Shown: positions 1 through 10,614, counted from the first letter of the stretch. The stretch is DNA of 64,000 nucleotides from Caballeronia sp. TF1N1 (GCF_022878925.1 NZ_CP084626.1:558001-622000), one strand, 5' to 3'. Notes: generated by a model from the sequence alone, not told the origin. Numbers and translations: made by a program.

Positions 1-843
1 ACGCCCTCGACCGGTCTCCTGTTCTTGTGGATGGCGATCCCGCTCGCGATGACGATCTGGTTTTCGTTCTCGCGCTACAACTTGCTCAATCCCGATGTAA
101 AGGGTTTCGCGGGCTTCGATAACTACGAGTTCCTCGCCACCGACCCGGCGTTCGGCCCGTCCATTGGCCATACGCTGACCCTGATCGGCTCGACGCTCGG
201 CATCACGGTGATAGGCGGCGTGCTGCTCGCCGTGCTGTTCGACCGCAAGTTCATCGGGCAGGGCATTGCGCGGCTTCTGGTGATTGCGCCGTTCTTCGTC
301 ATGCCGACGGTGTCCGCGCTGATCTGGAAGAACATGATCCTGCACCCGGTGTATGGCCTGGTGGCCTCGCTGATGCGTTCCATGGGCATGCAGCCGATCG
401 ACTGGTTCGCAGACTATCCGCTCTTCGCGGTCATCATGATCGTGTCGTGGCAATGGCTGCCGTTCGCGTTCCTGATTCTCTTCACGGCGATCCAGTCGCT
501 CGATCAGGAGCAGAAGGAAGCGGCGCGCATCGACGGCGCGGGTCCGTTCGCCATGTTCTTCTTCATCACGCTGCCGCACTTGCGTCGCGCAATCGCCGTC
601 GTCGTGATGATGGAAACCATCTTCCTGCTGTCGATCTTCGCTGAAATCTATACGACCACCGGCGGCGGTCCGGGCACCGCGACCACCAACCTGTCGTATC
701 TCATCTATGCGCTCGGCCTGCAGCAGTTCGATGTCGGTCTCGCATCGGCGGGCGGCATCCTCGCGGTGATCCTCGCGAACGTGGTTGCGTTCTTCCTCGT
801 GAGAATGCTCGCGAAGAACCTCAAAGGGGAGTACGAGTCATGA
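1..843 (+). CDS. Polyol/sugar ABC transporter permease, MalF/SmoF type (5' truncated by window)
   Basis: Inner-membrane permease of a carbohydrate ABC importer. The reading frame is open from the first base, so the true start lies upstream. The visible part has about six hydrophobic segments and the cytoplasmic EAA loop (EAARIDGAG, about codon 175) that docks on the ATPase. The stop overlaps the next permease start by ATGA, so the two are translationally coupled. With the second permease and a MalK-type ATPase downstream it forms a CUT1 importer. The periplasmic binding protein is expected just upstream, outside the window. The adjacent dehydrogenase and xylulokinase suggest a polyol such as D-arabinitol, sorbitol or mannitol as substrate; this is inference. 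Confidence 0.9.
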   Translation, partial: TPSTGLLFLWMAIPLAMTIWFSFSRYNLLNPDVKGFAGFDNYEFLATDPAFGPSIGHTLTLIGSTLGITVIGGVLLAVLFDRKFIGQGIARLLVIAPFFVMPTVSALIWKNMILHPVYGLVASLMRSMGMQPIDWFADYPLFAVIMIVSWQWLPFAFLILFTAIQSLDQEQKEAARIDGAGPFAMFFFITLPHLRRAIAVVVMMETIFLLSIFAEIYTTTGGGPGTATTNLSYLIYALGLQQFDVGLASAGGILAVILANVVAFFLVRMLAKNLKGEYES

Positions 844-1691
844 GCACTCAACCGGTTTCCACCAGGCCGCCCGTGCCCGTGTTCGAACATGTGAAGCGCA
901 TCGTGCCCGGCATCGTGGCGTGGATCGTTTCGATCCTGTTGTTTTTCCCAATCTTCTGGATGACGATCACCGCGTTCAAGACCGAGCAGCAGGCATACTC
1001 GTCGTCGCTTTTCTTCACGCCGACGCTCGACAGCTTCCGCGAGGTCTTTGCGCGCAGCAACTACTGGGGCTTCGCGCTCAACTCGGTGCTGATCTCGCTG
1101 GGCGTCACGGTGATCTGCCTGTTGCTCGCCGTGCCCTGCGCCTACGCGATGGCCTTCTTCCCCACGAAGAAGACGCAGAAAGTGCTGCTGTGGATGCTCT
1201 CCACGAAGATGATGCCGTCGGTCGGCGTGCTGGTGCCGATCTATCTGTTGTGGAAGAACACGGGCCTGCTCGATACGGTGTCGGGTCTCATCATCGTGTA
1301 CACGCTGATCAATTTGCCGATTGCCGTGTGGATGGCGTTCACTTACTTCAACGAAGTGCCGCGCGACATTCTCGAAGCGGGACGCATAGACGGCGCGACG
1401 ACGTGGCAGGAGATCGTCTATCTGCTCATGCCGATGTCGCTGCCGGGACTGGCATCGACCGGTCTCCTGCTCGTGATCCTCTCTTGGAACGAGGCGTTCT
1501 GGAGCATCAACCTGTCGAGCTCGAATGCGGCGCCGCTTACCGTGTTCATCGCGTCGTATTCGAGTCCAGAAGGCTTGTTCTGGGCCAAGCTTTCGGCGGC
1601 GTCGCTGCTTGCCGTCGCGCCGATTCTCATCGTCGGCTGGCTCTCGCAGAAGCAACTGGTGCGCGGCCTGACCTTCGGCGCGGTGAAGTGA
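840..1691 (+). CDS. Polyol/sugar ABC transporter permease, MalG/SmoG type
   Basis: Second permease of the CUT1 importer, 283 residues, which is normal for MalG-type subunits. The N-terminus is cytoplasmic, followed by about six membrane segments. The EAA loop reads EAGRIDGATTWQE near residue 180. The C-terminus has the usual KQLVRGLTFGAVK ending of sugar-transporter MalG proteins. The start ATG overlaps the stop of the preceding permease (ATGA), and the HAD phosphatase gene begins 11 bases after its stop, so the genes are one transcription unit. Substrate assignment to a polyol rests on neighbouring catabolic genes only. Confidence 0.92.
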   Translation: MSTQPVSTRPPVPVFEHVKRIVPGIVAWIVSILLFFPIFWMTITAFKTEQQAYSSSLFFTPTLDSFREVFARSNYWGFALNSVLISLGVTVICLLLAVPCAYAMAFFPTKKTQKVLLWMLSTKMMPSVGVLVPIYLLWKNTGLLDTVSGLIIVYTLINLPIAVWMAFTYFNEVPRDILEAGRIDGATTWQEIVYLLMPMSLPGLASTGLLLVILSWNEAFWSINLSSSNAAPLTVFIASYSSPEGLFWAKLSAASLLAVAPILIVGWLSQKQLVRGLTFGAVK

Positions 1692-1701
1692 GGCGTACCC
1701 A

Positions 1702-2415
1702 GTGAACCTGACACCTTCCAGAGAAGCCGCGCTCGCAGATCGACTGATGATCTGCGACTGCGACGGCGTGCTCATCGACAGCGAAGCCGTGGCGGCGCGC
1801 ATGCTCGTCACGGAATTGCAGACGCTGTGGCCAGGCGTCGATATCGAACCCGTGGTGATGCCGCTGCTCGGCTTGCGCATCGAAGCCGTGCTCGCGAGCG
1901 CGGCGGACACCGTGAACCGCACGCTCACGCAGGATCAGATCATGTCGATCCGCCGCGCGGTCGAAGCGGCGGCGGTAGAAGCGCCGCCGGTCGCGGGCAT
2001 CGCCGAGGCGCTTGCCGCCGTGCCGCTCACCAAGGCATGCGCGAGCAACAGCTTCGCGGCTTACGTGGATACCGTCCTGAATCGCACGGGCCTCGTGCAG
2101 TTTTTCGGCGACAGGCGCTTCACGGCGGACATGGTGGCGAACCCGAAGCCTGCGCCCGACGTGTATTTAGCGGCGGCGCGCGCGTTGAAGGTCGACCCGT
2201 TGCGCTGCCTCGTGGTGGAGGACAGCGTGACCGGCGTGACGGCGGCGCGCGCGGCGGGCATGCAGGTGCTGGGGTTCATCGGCGGAGGACATGCGACGGA
2301 AGGACAGATCGGCGCGTTGAAGCGCGCGGGCGCGGAAGTCGTCTTCGACGACATGGCGCGCTTGCCCGCACTCGTCGAACAATGGCTGCAGCATGCGACC
2401 TTCGAGACGCCTTGA
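1702..2415 (+). CDS. HAD-superfamily (subfamily IA) sugar-phosphate phosphatase-like hydrolase
   Basis: A 237-residue haloacid dehalogenase-type hydrolase of the phosphoglucomutase/phosphatase branch. It has motif I DCDGVLIDS (nucleophile and general-acid Asp), motif II Ser/Asn in CASNSFAAY, the motif III Lys in NPKPAPDVY and motif IV VVEDSVTGV. The start is GTG at 1702; an internal ATG at 1747 would cut directly into motif I and is unlikely. It lies between permease and ATPase genes, an arrangement seen in other proteobacterial sorbitol/mannitol importer operons. It may dephosphorylate a sugar or polyol phosphate produced in the pathway. The exact substrate cannot be read from sequence. Confidence 0.88.
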   Translation: MNLTPSREAALADRLMICDCDGVLIDSEAVAARMLVTELQTLWPGVDIEPVVMPLLGLRIEAVLASAADTVNRTLTQDQIMSIRRAVEAAAVEAPPVAGIAEALAAVPLTKACASNSFAAYVDTVLNRTGLVQFFGDRRFTADMVANPKPAPDVYLAAARALKVDPLRCLVVEDSVTGVTAARAAGMQVLGFIGGGHATEGQIGALKRAGAEVVFDDMARLPALVEQWLQHATFETP

Positions 2416-2463
2416 AAAGAGGCTCGGCTAAGCGTCGCAAACAAAGAAACATGGAGACGGATC

Positions 2464-3612
<1,149 letters not shown>

Positions 3613-3667
3613 TCTCCGCAGTGGCGCCGGTGTCTCGCGTGGACGCCGGCGTCATGGGACGAGCGAT

Positions 3668-4615
3668 TCAAGCCGCCAGCGCCGCGCGCGCGCAAAGCTC
3701 ATCTGTCACCAATCCAGACAACCACTTCCCCTTCAACGCCGCGACCAGCGCCGCGCGCTTGCGCTCGCCGCCGGCAAAGCCGATGGTCGGCCGTTTCGGC
3801 GGCGAATCGATCCTGAGGCTCGTCGCGCGCGCGCCGGTTTTCGAATCGACGCGCGCTCCGTTCGCATCGATCGGCAGGCCGAGCAGTTCCGCCACCGCGC
3901 CCGCTTTCATCAACTCGTGGACTTCGGCGTTCGAGATGAATCCGTCCTCGTGCAGCGGACAATTGATGCCCACATTGCCGATGCCGACGAAAGCCACGTC
4001 CGCTTTCTGCGCGAGCGCATCCACGATCCGATAAAGACGGTGATTGCACCATTGCGCGCGCTCGGCTTCGCTATCGGCCATGAGCGGCGCGGGCAGCATG
4101 AAGTGCTTGCCGCCGGTCTTTTCGGAGAGCTGCTGCGCGACGTCGTAGCGATTGGACGAACCATCGTGCGCAATCGCGCCGACGAGCGACACCAGCCGAT
4201 GCTGCGGCCGCTCCAGTTGCCCGATCTGCGCGACCACCGCCTTGAGCGTGCGCCCGCTGCTGATGGAGACGACGAGCGGTTTCTCATCGACGAGATAGCG
4301 TTCCATCACCTGCGCGCCTGCTACCGCGAGCTTGCGGTCCACTTGCTCGTTGCTGTCGCCGTCGATGGGCACCACTTCGCACATCGCGAGTCCGTAGCGG
4401 TCGCTGAGTTGCTTCGCAAGCGAAAGGCAATCGGCGATCTGATGATCGACTCGCACGCGAATCAGGTTCTTTTCGACCGCGAAGGCGACGAGCCGCTGCG
4501 CGACAGGTCGCGAGATTTGCAGTTTTTCGGCGATCTCATTCTGAGTATTGCCCGCGACGTAGTAGAGCCACGCGGCGCGCGTCGCCAGATCGAGTTTTTC
4601 GTTGGACTTGGGCAC
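3668..4615 (-). CDS. SorC/DeoR-type sugar-binding transcriptional regulator
   Basis: A 315-residue regulator with an N-terminal helix-turn-helix (about residues 22-48, with QNEIAEKLQISRPVAQRL) and a SorC-type sugar-phosphate-binding domain (SISSGRTLKAVV, FVGIGNVG, GLPIDANGARVD). Family members sense a phosphorylated sugar and control polyol or pentitol operons. It probably controls the surrounding transporter, dehydrogenase and kinase genes. The start is GTG at 4615; no strong ribosome site is visible. It lies downstream of xylB in the same direction but behind a likely terminator at 4771-4803, so it probably has its own promoter in 4616-4770. Confidence 0.9.
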   Translation of the reverse strand: MPKSNEKLDLATRAAWLYYVAGNTQNEIAEKLQISRPVAQRLVAFAVEKNLIRVRVDHQIADCLSLAKQLSDRYGLAMCEVVPIDGDSNEQVDRKLAVAGAQVMERYLVDEKPLVVSISSGRTLKAVVAQIGQLERPQHRLVSLVGAIAHDGSSNRYDVAQQLSEKTGGKHFMLPAPLMADSEAERAQWCNHRLYRIVDALAQKADVAFVGIGNVGINCPLHEDGFISNAEVHELMKAGAVAELLGLPIDANGARVDSKTGARATSLRIDSPPKRPTIGFAGGERKRAALVAALKGKWLSGLVTDELCARAALAA

Positions 4616-4770
4616 GGTCGTTGAATTGAGTCTGCTTCAGTTGTAGTTCTTTTTATAGCGCGCGGCGCGGTTTATCGTCGGAAACCATCGCCGAATATTT
4701 ACCCGCACGACCGAAACGCTGCGTTCAGGCCAAGCAAGGCGGCCAATGAATGCCGTTTGAAAAACGAAAC

Positions 4771-4803
4771 AGCCGGCTGCCCGCTTAACGGCAACAGCCG
4801 GCT
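4771..4803 (-). terminator. Rho-independent terminator after xylB
   Basis: Inverted repeat AGCCGGCTG...CAGCCGGCT (9-bp arms at 4771-4779 and 4795-4803). On the minus strand it is followed by TGTTTCGTTTTTC. It lies about 20 bases beyond the xylB stop and would end the dalD-xylB transcript before the regulator gene. Confidence 0.7.
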
Positions 4804-4821
4804 TTCGAACGTCTCTCGGCG

Positions 4822-6303
4822 TCAGGCTAGTCGCGGACGCGCCGGATCGAACAACGGCCGCACGTGCTGATACAGCTCGCGATAGCCCTTGAGCCGCTGG
4901 CGCAACGCCGCGTGGCGCTCGGCATTCGGCGTGAACTCTTGCTTGATGGCAGGTTTGGTCAGCACCGTCGCCGGATCGCCGCCCGCCGCGAGCCAGCCGA
5001 GCCGCGCAGCGCCGAGCGCCGCGCCCGTCTCGCCGCCGCCGTGCGTGCGCGTGGGCGTATCGAGCGCATCGGCGAACATTTGGCCCCAGTACGCACTGCG
5101 CGCGCCGCCGCCAAGCAGCGACAAGGCATGCGCTTCCGTACCCGCGGATTGCAGGGCGTCGAGACCATCGGTCAGGGCGAGCGTCACGCCTTCCAGCACC
5201 GAATAGCCGAGCAAGGCGCGATCGGTGGCGTGCGTCATGCCGAAGAACACGCCCTGCGCGTAAGGGTCGTTGTGCGGCGTGCGCTCGCCGCTCAAATACG
5301 GCAGGAACAAAGGCGCGGTCGATAAGGCATCGGCGGGCAGCGCCTCGATTTCCGCAAGCAGCGTGGGCTCGTCGGTGGACGTGAGCTTGCATACCCAGCG
5401 CAGGCAACTCGCCGCCGACAACACCACGCTCATCTGATGCCAGCGATCCGGAATGGCGTGACAAAACGCATGCACCGCCGATGCCGGATTGGGCCTGAAG
5501 CGATCGCCCACCACGCACAACACGCCCGACGTGCCGAGCGAGAGGAAGCCATCGCCGGGTTCGGTTGCGCCGATTCCCACCGCGCTCGCCGCATTGTCGC
5601 CGCCGCCTGCCGCAACGATGACGCCATCGGGCAAGCCGAGTTCACGCGCGAGTTCCGGACGCAAGGTGCCCGAAGGCTCGCTGCCCTCGGTGAGCTTCGG
5701 CATCTGCTGCCGCGTCATGCTGCACGCGGCGAGCAGTTCGTCCGACCAGTCGCGTCGCGCAACATCGAGCCAAAGCGTGCCGGCGGCATCGGATGGATCG
5801 GACACTTTCGTGCCCGTGAGATGCATGCGCAGATAATCCTTCGGCAACAGCACGCAAGCCGTCTGCCGGAAGATTTCCGGCTCGTTGTGCGCGACCCAGA
5901 GCAGCTTGGGCGCGGTGAAACCGGGCATCGCCAGATTACCGGCGATCTCGTGCAGATTCGGCGCGCGCTCGTAAAGCTCGGCGCACTCCTTGTCGCTGCG
6001 CATGTCGTTCCAGAGGATGGCCGGGCGCAGCACGCGATCGCTCGAATCGAGCAGCACCGCGCCATGCATCTGCCCGGACAGGCCGATGCCGCGCACTTGC
6101 GCGAACTCTTTCGGAAACTTGTCGCGCAAGGCGAAGAGGGCGGCGCGCGTGCCTGCCCACCAGTCGAGCGGATTTTGTTCGGACCAGCGCGGTTTCGGGC
6201 GCGACACCGTAAAAGGCGTGCCCGCCGTGCCGATTACACTGCCGTCGCTTGCGAGCAGCAGCACTTTCACTTCGGAGGTGCCGAGGTCGATACCTAAATA
6301 CAT
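4822..6303 (-). CDS. xylB: Xylulokinase
   Basis: FGGY-family kinase, 493 residues, that phosphorylates D-xylulose to D-xylulose 5-phosphate, feeding the pentose phosphate pathway. The N-terminus has the phosphate-binding loop YLGIDLGTSEVK. The catalytic-type segment GLSGQMHGAVLLD followed by ILWNDMRS is characteristic of XylB (the QMHG motif). The C-terminal ATPase half has LLGGGARSAYWGQMFAD. A ribosome site AAAGG precedes the ATG. It follows the D-arabinitol-type dehydrogenase gene with a 108-base gap, the expected pair for oxidation of arabinitol to xylulose and its phosphorylation. Confidence 0.95.
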   Translation of the reverse strand: MYLGIDLGTSEVKVLLLASDGSVIGTAGTPFTVSRPKPRWSEQNPLDWWAGTRAALFALRDKFPKEFAQVRGIGLSGQMHGAVLLDSSDRVLRPAILWNDMRSDKECAELYERAPNLHEIAGNLAMPGFTAPKLLWVAHNEPEIFRQTACVLLPKDYLRMHLTGTKVSDPSDAAGTLWLDVARRDWSDELLAACSMTRQQMPKLTEGSEPSGTLRPELARELGLPDGVIVAAGGGDNAASAVGIGATEPGDGFLSLGTSGVLCVVGDRFRPNPASAVHAFCHAIPDRWHQMSVVLSAASCLRWVCKLTSTDEPTLLAEIEALPADALSTAPLFLPYLSGERTPHNDPYAQGVFFGMTHATDRALLGYSVLEGVTLALTDGLDALQSAGTEAHALSLLGGGARSAYWGQMFADALDTPTRTHGGGETGAALGAARLGWLAAGGDPATVLTKPAIKQEFTPNAERHAALRQRLKGYRELYQHVRPLFDPARPRLA

Positions 6304-6411
6304 GAACGGACCTTTGTCGAAGCCAGGCGCGAAGCCCGGCAGAAAACCGGAGGCGCTAATGTAACGCCGTGCGCCTCAATGCGCCATGAGCACAACACCC
6401 AAGCGAGCCAA

Positions 6412-7791
6412 TCAAGGCCGGTTCTTGAGCCACGCATCGACGCGCCCGATTGCCGCGCGCAGCACGCGCTCCAGGCTCTCGGTCTGCGCCATGCTGCCCC
6501 AGAGCAGCTTGTCGCCGGCGAAGGCCTTGATCGGATCGTCGGCCGTGAAATAGCCATGCGCGACGGCGGGGTCCATCACGCCATCCTGATAGGTATAAGG
6601 CAGCTTGCCTTCGTGCCAGCGTTCGAGGAAGCGAAAGAAGAGCGCGGGCAGAATCGCGGTCGAGTCGGGATCGACGTCGCGCTCGAAACATTCCGCGAGC
6701 GTCGGCGCGATAAAGCCCGGCAGCTTCGAGAAGCCATCGGCGGCGACGCGCTGATTCGTGTCCTTGATATACGGATTGCTGAAGCGGTCGAGCACGACAT
6801 CGCGATACTTCGCCAGATCGATCGGGCTAGGCGTGAGGCACGGGATGACGTCGTCGGTGACATAGGCTTCGGCGAGAGCGCGAATCTCCAGGTCCTGCGT
6901 GCCTTCGTGAATGTACTGCAGGCCGACGAGCGTTCCCGCCCACGCAATGCAGCTATGACTCGCGTTGAGAATGCGGATCTTCGCCTCTTCGTACGGCAGC
7001 ACGGACTCGACCATCTCCGCGCCCACCTTCTCCCAAGCGGGCCTTCCCGCGATGAAGTGATCCTCGATCACCCACTGGATGAACTTCTCGCCCATGATCG
7101 GCGCGCGGTCGTCGAAACCCGTCGCGGCTTTCACGCGCTCCGCGACATCGGGTGTCGGACGCGGCGTGATGCGGTCGACCATCGCGTTCGGGCACGAGGT
7201 GTTGGCGATCATCCAGTCGCGCAATTGCGTTTCGCCGCGCAGTTCGAGGAATTCGAGCATGCCCGCCTTGAAGCGGTCGCCGTTGCTGCGCAGGTTGTCG
7301 CAGTTCTGCAGCGAGAGCTTGCCCGCGTCGTTCTTCATGCGGGCGTCGAGAATGGCGGCAATGGCACCGTAAATGGTGGTCTTCGCGCCTTTCAGGTCGG
7401 CGGCGAGATCGACGTTGCCGGTTTCGAGCTTGTCGTGTTCGTCGAGGTAATAGCCGCCTTCGGTGACGGTGAACGATACGATCTTGCATTCGGGCGCGCT
7501 GCCCGCCGCGATGAGCCCGTCGAGATCGGCGGTCCAGGGAATCACGCGGCGGATGGAGCGCACCGTTTCGTAGTCGCGCTCGCCTTGCGGCGTGACGGTT
7601 TCGAGCGTGTACTCGCCGTTTTGCGCGGCGAGCGCATCGAGCACGGCGTTCATGTCGCCGCGAATGTTGCCCACGGCGAGCGACCAGCTCGCATCGCCCG
7701 ATTCGATCAGCCGGCTCAAGTACCACGCCTGATGCGCGCGATGAAAAGACCCCGCGCCGATGTGCAGGATCACATTGTTTTCGCTCGTCAT
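6412..7791 (-). CDS. dalD: D-arabinitol 4-dehydrogenase-like polyol dehydrogenase (mannitol dehydrogenase family)
   Basis: NAD-dependent long-chain polyol dehydrogenase, 459 residues. The N-terminal Rossmann motif is [16 protein letters not shown]. The active-site Lys-Asn-His pattern of the family is seen in [14 protein letters not shown]. The length and the partnership with xylulokinase fit DalD, which oxidises D-arabinitol to D-xylulose. A mannitol or sorbitol 2-dehydrogenase would give fructose and need a fructokinase, which is not seen here. The chosen ATG at 7791 has an AAGGAAG ribosome site; an in-frame upstream extension is basic, low-complexity and lacks this. The substrate is inferred from context, so mannitol/sorbitol activity remains possible. 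Confidence 0.85.
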   Translation of the reverse strand: MTSENNVILHIGAGSFHRAHQAWYLSRLIESGDASWSLAVGNIRGDMNAVLDALAAQNGEYTLETVTPQGERDYETVRSIRRVIPWTADLDGLIAAGSAPECKIVSFTVTEGGYYLDEHDKLETGNVDLAADLKGAKTTIYGAIAAILDARMKNDAGKLSLQNCDNLRSNGDRFKAGMLEFLELRGETQLRDWMIANTSCPNAMVDRITPRPTPDVAERVKAATGFDDRAPIMGEKFIQWVIEDHFIAGRPAWEKVGAEMVESVLPYEEAKIRILNASHSCIAWAGTLVGLQYIHEGTQDLEIRALAEAYVTDDVIPCLTPSPIDLAKYRDVVLDRFSNPYIKDTNQRVAADGFSKLPGFIAPTLAECFERDVDPDSTAILPALFFRFLERWHEGKLPYTYQDGVMDPAVAHGYFTADDPIKAFAGDKLLWGSMAQTESLERVLRAAIGRVDAWLKNRP

Positions 7792-8126
7792 GTCTCGCTT
7801 CCTTTGATTGGATGTGCGCCCGTTCTTCGCGGACGACCGTTTGCGTTTGCGACGCCTTGCGCTCACAATTTACGCAGCCGTGGTGAGCATTTGCTCTTTG
7901 GTTGATCGAATGATCGTATTGGGCATCGCGAAAGTCAAGGCGCGGTGCCGCATGCGGCCGCGCGCGGCAGCGGCGCTGAAGCGCCGGACGTAGCCCAGCG
8001 CGCCGTTACAGGACGAATCGGGAATAACCCGGATAGTCAGCATGGCCGGCGTTGAACGAAGGTCTGCATCAACCATAGGCAATGACGCGGCAAACCACAC
8101 AGAAAGATACGAGTCGGAGACAAAGC
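7792..8126. other. Divergent intergenic region between dalD and the second FGGY kinase
   Basis: A 335-base region with no convincing gene. It must hold the promoters of dalD-xylB (minus) and of the FGGY kinase (plus). It contains the operator-like palindrome and GATC repeats described at 7885-7918. The kinase ribosome site (GGAGACAAAGC) is at its right edge and the dalD ribosome site at its left edge. Confidence 0.6.
7885..7918. promoter_or_regulatory. Operator-like palindrome in polyol divergent promoter
   Basis: GAGCATTTGCTC at 7885-7896 is an inverted repeat (5-bp arms, 2-base spacer). It is followed at 7902-7918 by TTGATCGAATGATCGTA, carrying two GATC units ten bases apart. The position between divergent polyol genes makes it a candidate binding site for the SorC-type regulator at 3668-4615. 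Binding is inference. Confidence 0.4.
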
Positions 8127-9674
8127 ATGGATTACGTGATCGGCATAGACATCGGCACGCAGAGCACGAAGGCGCTTCTCGTCGATACGACTGGCGCAAT
8201 CATCGCGCAACATTCGACCGCCTATCATCCGGATACACCGAAGCCGCTCTGGGCGGAACAATGGCCGTCCGTCTGGTTCGATGCCGTGACCGAAGCCTTG
8301 AGCGGCTGCGTCGCGAAAGCGCGCGCGAAGGGCGTCGCGGCCGATCAGATTAAGTCGGTCTGCGTGAGCAGTCTCTACGGCGGCTCGGGCATTCCCGTCG
8401 ACGACGACATGGAAGCGCTTTACCCGTGCCTCATCTGGATGGATCGCCGCGCGACCGCGCAAGTCGAATGGGTGCGGCAGAACGTGGATATGGCGCGCAT
8501 CGAGGCGATCACCGGCAACGGCGTCGACAGCTACTACGGCTTCACGAAAATTCTGTGGATGCGCGAGCAGCAGCCGGAAGTCTGGAAGAAGACGCGCTAT
8601 TTCCTGCCGCCGAACGCGTTCATCATCCAGCGCCTCACGGGCGAACTCGCGATCGATCACAGCTCGGCGGGCAATATCGGCGGCGTGTACGACATCGGCC
8701 GCCGCGCGTGGTCGGAAGAAGCGCTCGACATGCTCGGCATTCCCGTGTCGATGATGCCTGCGCGGCTCGTCGAGTCGTCGGAGATCGTGGGCGGGCTGTT
8801 GCCGCAGTGGGCGGACAAGCTCGGGCTTGCGGCGGGCACACCGATCGTCGCGGGCGGCGTCGATGCGGCCGTCGCCACTTTCGCGGCGGGCGTGACGCGC
8901 GCGGGTCACCATGTCGCGATGATCGGCACGAGCATGTGCTGGGGCTACATCAACCAGAGCGTCGATGCGCAACACGGTCTCGTCTCCATGCCGCACGTCT
9001 ACAACGGCAAGCGCGATCTCTACGTGTTCGGTGGCGCGAGCACGGCCGGCGCGTGCGTCGCGTGGTATCGCGATCAGTTCTGTCAGGCCGAGATCGCGGC
9101 GGCCAAGCAAATACCCGATGGCGATCCGCATCGGCTGCTCGAAGATGCGGCGGCCAAGGTCGCGGCGGGTTCGGACGGCGTCGTGTTCCTGCCTTATCTG
9201 ATGGGCGAGCGCAGCCCCGTCTGGGATGCCCACGCGAGCGGCACGTTCGTGGGCTTGAATCTCTTTCACACGCGCGCGACGCTCTATCGCGCGGTGCTCG
9301 AAGGCGTCGCGTTTGCGTTGAAGCACAACATGGAAGCAGGGCGGCGCGGCGCGCAATCGCTGGATGACAAGCTGATCGTGGTCGGCGGCGCGGCGCATTC
9401 TGACCTGTGGATGCAAATCATCGCGGATGTAACGGGTTATCCCGTGCAATCCATCGAACAGGAAGTCGAAGCGGCGATGGGCGCGGCCTTGCTCGCGGCG
9501 CTCGGTGCCAATCTCATTTCACGCGAAACGGCGGAAGGCGGCTGGGTCACGCTCGTGGATCGCGCAGAGCCGGACGAAGCACGGCAACGCGTTTATGGAG
9601 ACCGCTTCGGCGTCTATCTCGATCTGTATCCGGCGCTGAAGCCGCTGATGCATCGCCTGCGCAGCGACAGCTAA
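8127..9674 (+). CDS. FGGY-family carbohydrate kinase (second kinase of the polyol locus)
   Basis: A 515-residue sugar kinase. The N-terminal phosphate loop is VIGIDIGTQSTKAL, the substrate-half motif is CLIWMDRRATAQVEW, and the ATP half contains MIGTSMCWGY and VVGGAAHSDLWMQI. It is divergent from dalD. It lacks the QMHG signature of the neighbouring XylB (SSLYGGSGIPVD in that position) and therefore belongs to another FGGY branch, perhaps acting on a ribulose, other ketopentose or a polyol. The ATG at 8127 has a GGAGACAAAGC ribosome site; the longer upstream start does not. Its TAA stop overlaps the convergent TAG stop of the EAL gene. Confidence 0.88.
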   Translation: MDYVIGIDIGTQSTKALLVDTTGAIIAQHSTAYHPDTPKPLWAEQWPSVWFDAVTEALSGCVAKARAKGVAADQIKSVCVSSLYGGSGIPVDDDMEALYPCLIWMDRRATAQVEWVRQNVDMARIEAITGNGVDSYYGFTKILWMREQQPEVWKKTRYFLPPNAFIIQRLTGELAIDHSSAGNIGGVYDIGRRAWSEEALDMLGIPVSMMPARLVESSEIVGGLLPQWADKLGLAAGTPIVAGGVDAAVATFAAGVTRAGHHVAMIGTSMCWGYINQSVDAQHGLVSMPHVYNGKRDLYVFGGASTAGACVAWYRDQFCQAEIAAAKQIPDGDPHRLLEDAAAKVAAGSDGVVFLPYLMGERSPVWDAHASGTFVGLNLFHTRATLYRAVLEGVAFALKHNMEAGRRGAQSLDDKLIVVGGAAHSDLWMQIIADVTGYPVQSIEQEVEAAMGAALLAALGANLISRETAEGGWVTLVDRAEPDEARQRVYGDRFGVYLDLYPALKPLMHRLRSDS

Positions 9675-10492
9675 CGCAATTCTCCGGGATGCGCGTCGAA
9701 CACCGGCCCTTGCACGAAGTGCACGTCGTATTGTTCGAGCGCATTGAACTGCGCGGCATCGGCGACATTGCTGAAGATGAGCGGAATGCGCAGCCTATGC
9801 GCATACGCCACCAGATGCTTGACCACGGAATCGCGCAAGGCGGCGCGCGCATCCATCTTGATGAAGTCGAGCCGCGCCATGTCCGATACCGCCATGATCT
9901 GCCCGGCATTGGGCAGATTGCCCGCTACCTTGAAACCGTAGCGCTGATAGCTTTTGATGAGGTAGCCGAGAAACGTCTTGTGCGCGACGGCCGCCGCCGG
10001 CAATTCGATCACGATGCGTCCGGGATTCACGCCGAACTCCAGCAACACCGACGAGAAGTGCAGACCGTGGTCGTACTTCACGCTCTTCAATAACCGCTCA
10101 TGCACGCGCAAAAACAGCAGACCGGGCTTTTGCGCGCCGAAGAAATTGAACGCATGCAGCGCGCGCGATAACCGGTCGAGCGCGACGAGTTCGCGGTCGT
10201 TGTCCAGTTGGCCAAAGGGATCGTGCGGAGTATCGCCTTCGATCAGCGTCTGCGCCTGCACGCCGAGTTCGTCGCCGAAACGCTCGGCGCTTTCGGGCGA
10301 CGCGCTCAACACCTGCGGAAAGCTATGCGTGCCGACATCGAAGATCGGCTCATACGCGCTTGCAATACGCAACTCGCCATAGTTCGCCACCGCTTGTCCC
10401 GCGTGCTCGCCTTCGCCCAGCACGATATGCGCGCCGAGAAACGGATGCGCCTTGGCGCGGTTGACGAGTTCAGTCACGGACGGGGTGATCAT
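9671..10492 (-). CDS. EAL-domain protein with degenerate catalytic motifs
   Basis: About 273 residues from ATG 10492 (an ATG at 10552 gives 293; neither start has a clear ribosome site). The fold of a cyclic-di-GMP phosphodiesterase is recognisable from spacing, but the signature residues have changed. The EAL/ExLxR region reads EPIFDV...AQTLIEGD, the usual LEITE is IELPAAA, the DDFGTG loop is AGNLPNAGQI, IKID is IKMDARAA, and EGVE is SNVADA. Only QGPVF resembles the terminal QGY. It is therefore probably inactive as a phosphodiesterase and may bind nucleotide or a partner. It converges on the kinase gene with overlapping stops. Confidence 0.8.
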   Translation of the reverse strand: MITPSVTELVNRAKAHPFLGAHIVLGEGEHAGQAVANYGELRIASAYEPIFDVGTHSFPQVLSASPESAERFGDELGVQAQTLIEGDTPHDPFGQLDNDRELVALDRLSRALHAFNFFGAQKPGLLFLRVHERLLKSVKYDHGLHFSSVLLEFGVNPGRIVIELPAAAVAHKTFLGYLIKSYQRYGFKVAGNLPNAGQIMAVSDMARLDFIKMDARAALRDSVVKHLVAYAHRLRIPLIFSNVADAAQFNALEQYDVHFVQGPVFDAHPGELR

Positions 10493-10614
10493 GGCGCGTT
10501 CGACGTTAAGGCTTCCAATGTGGGACGAATTCCGTCGATGGTACCAGCGCATGGCGCCGTGGCTTGCGCCAAATTCACATATTCATATGCGGGTGGGATA
10601 AGCCACGCTCAGGG

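Noticed and set aside
11..20. CTCCTGTTCT near the left edge, possible regulatory motif
   Set aside because: It is in the middle of the truncated permease coding frame.
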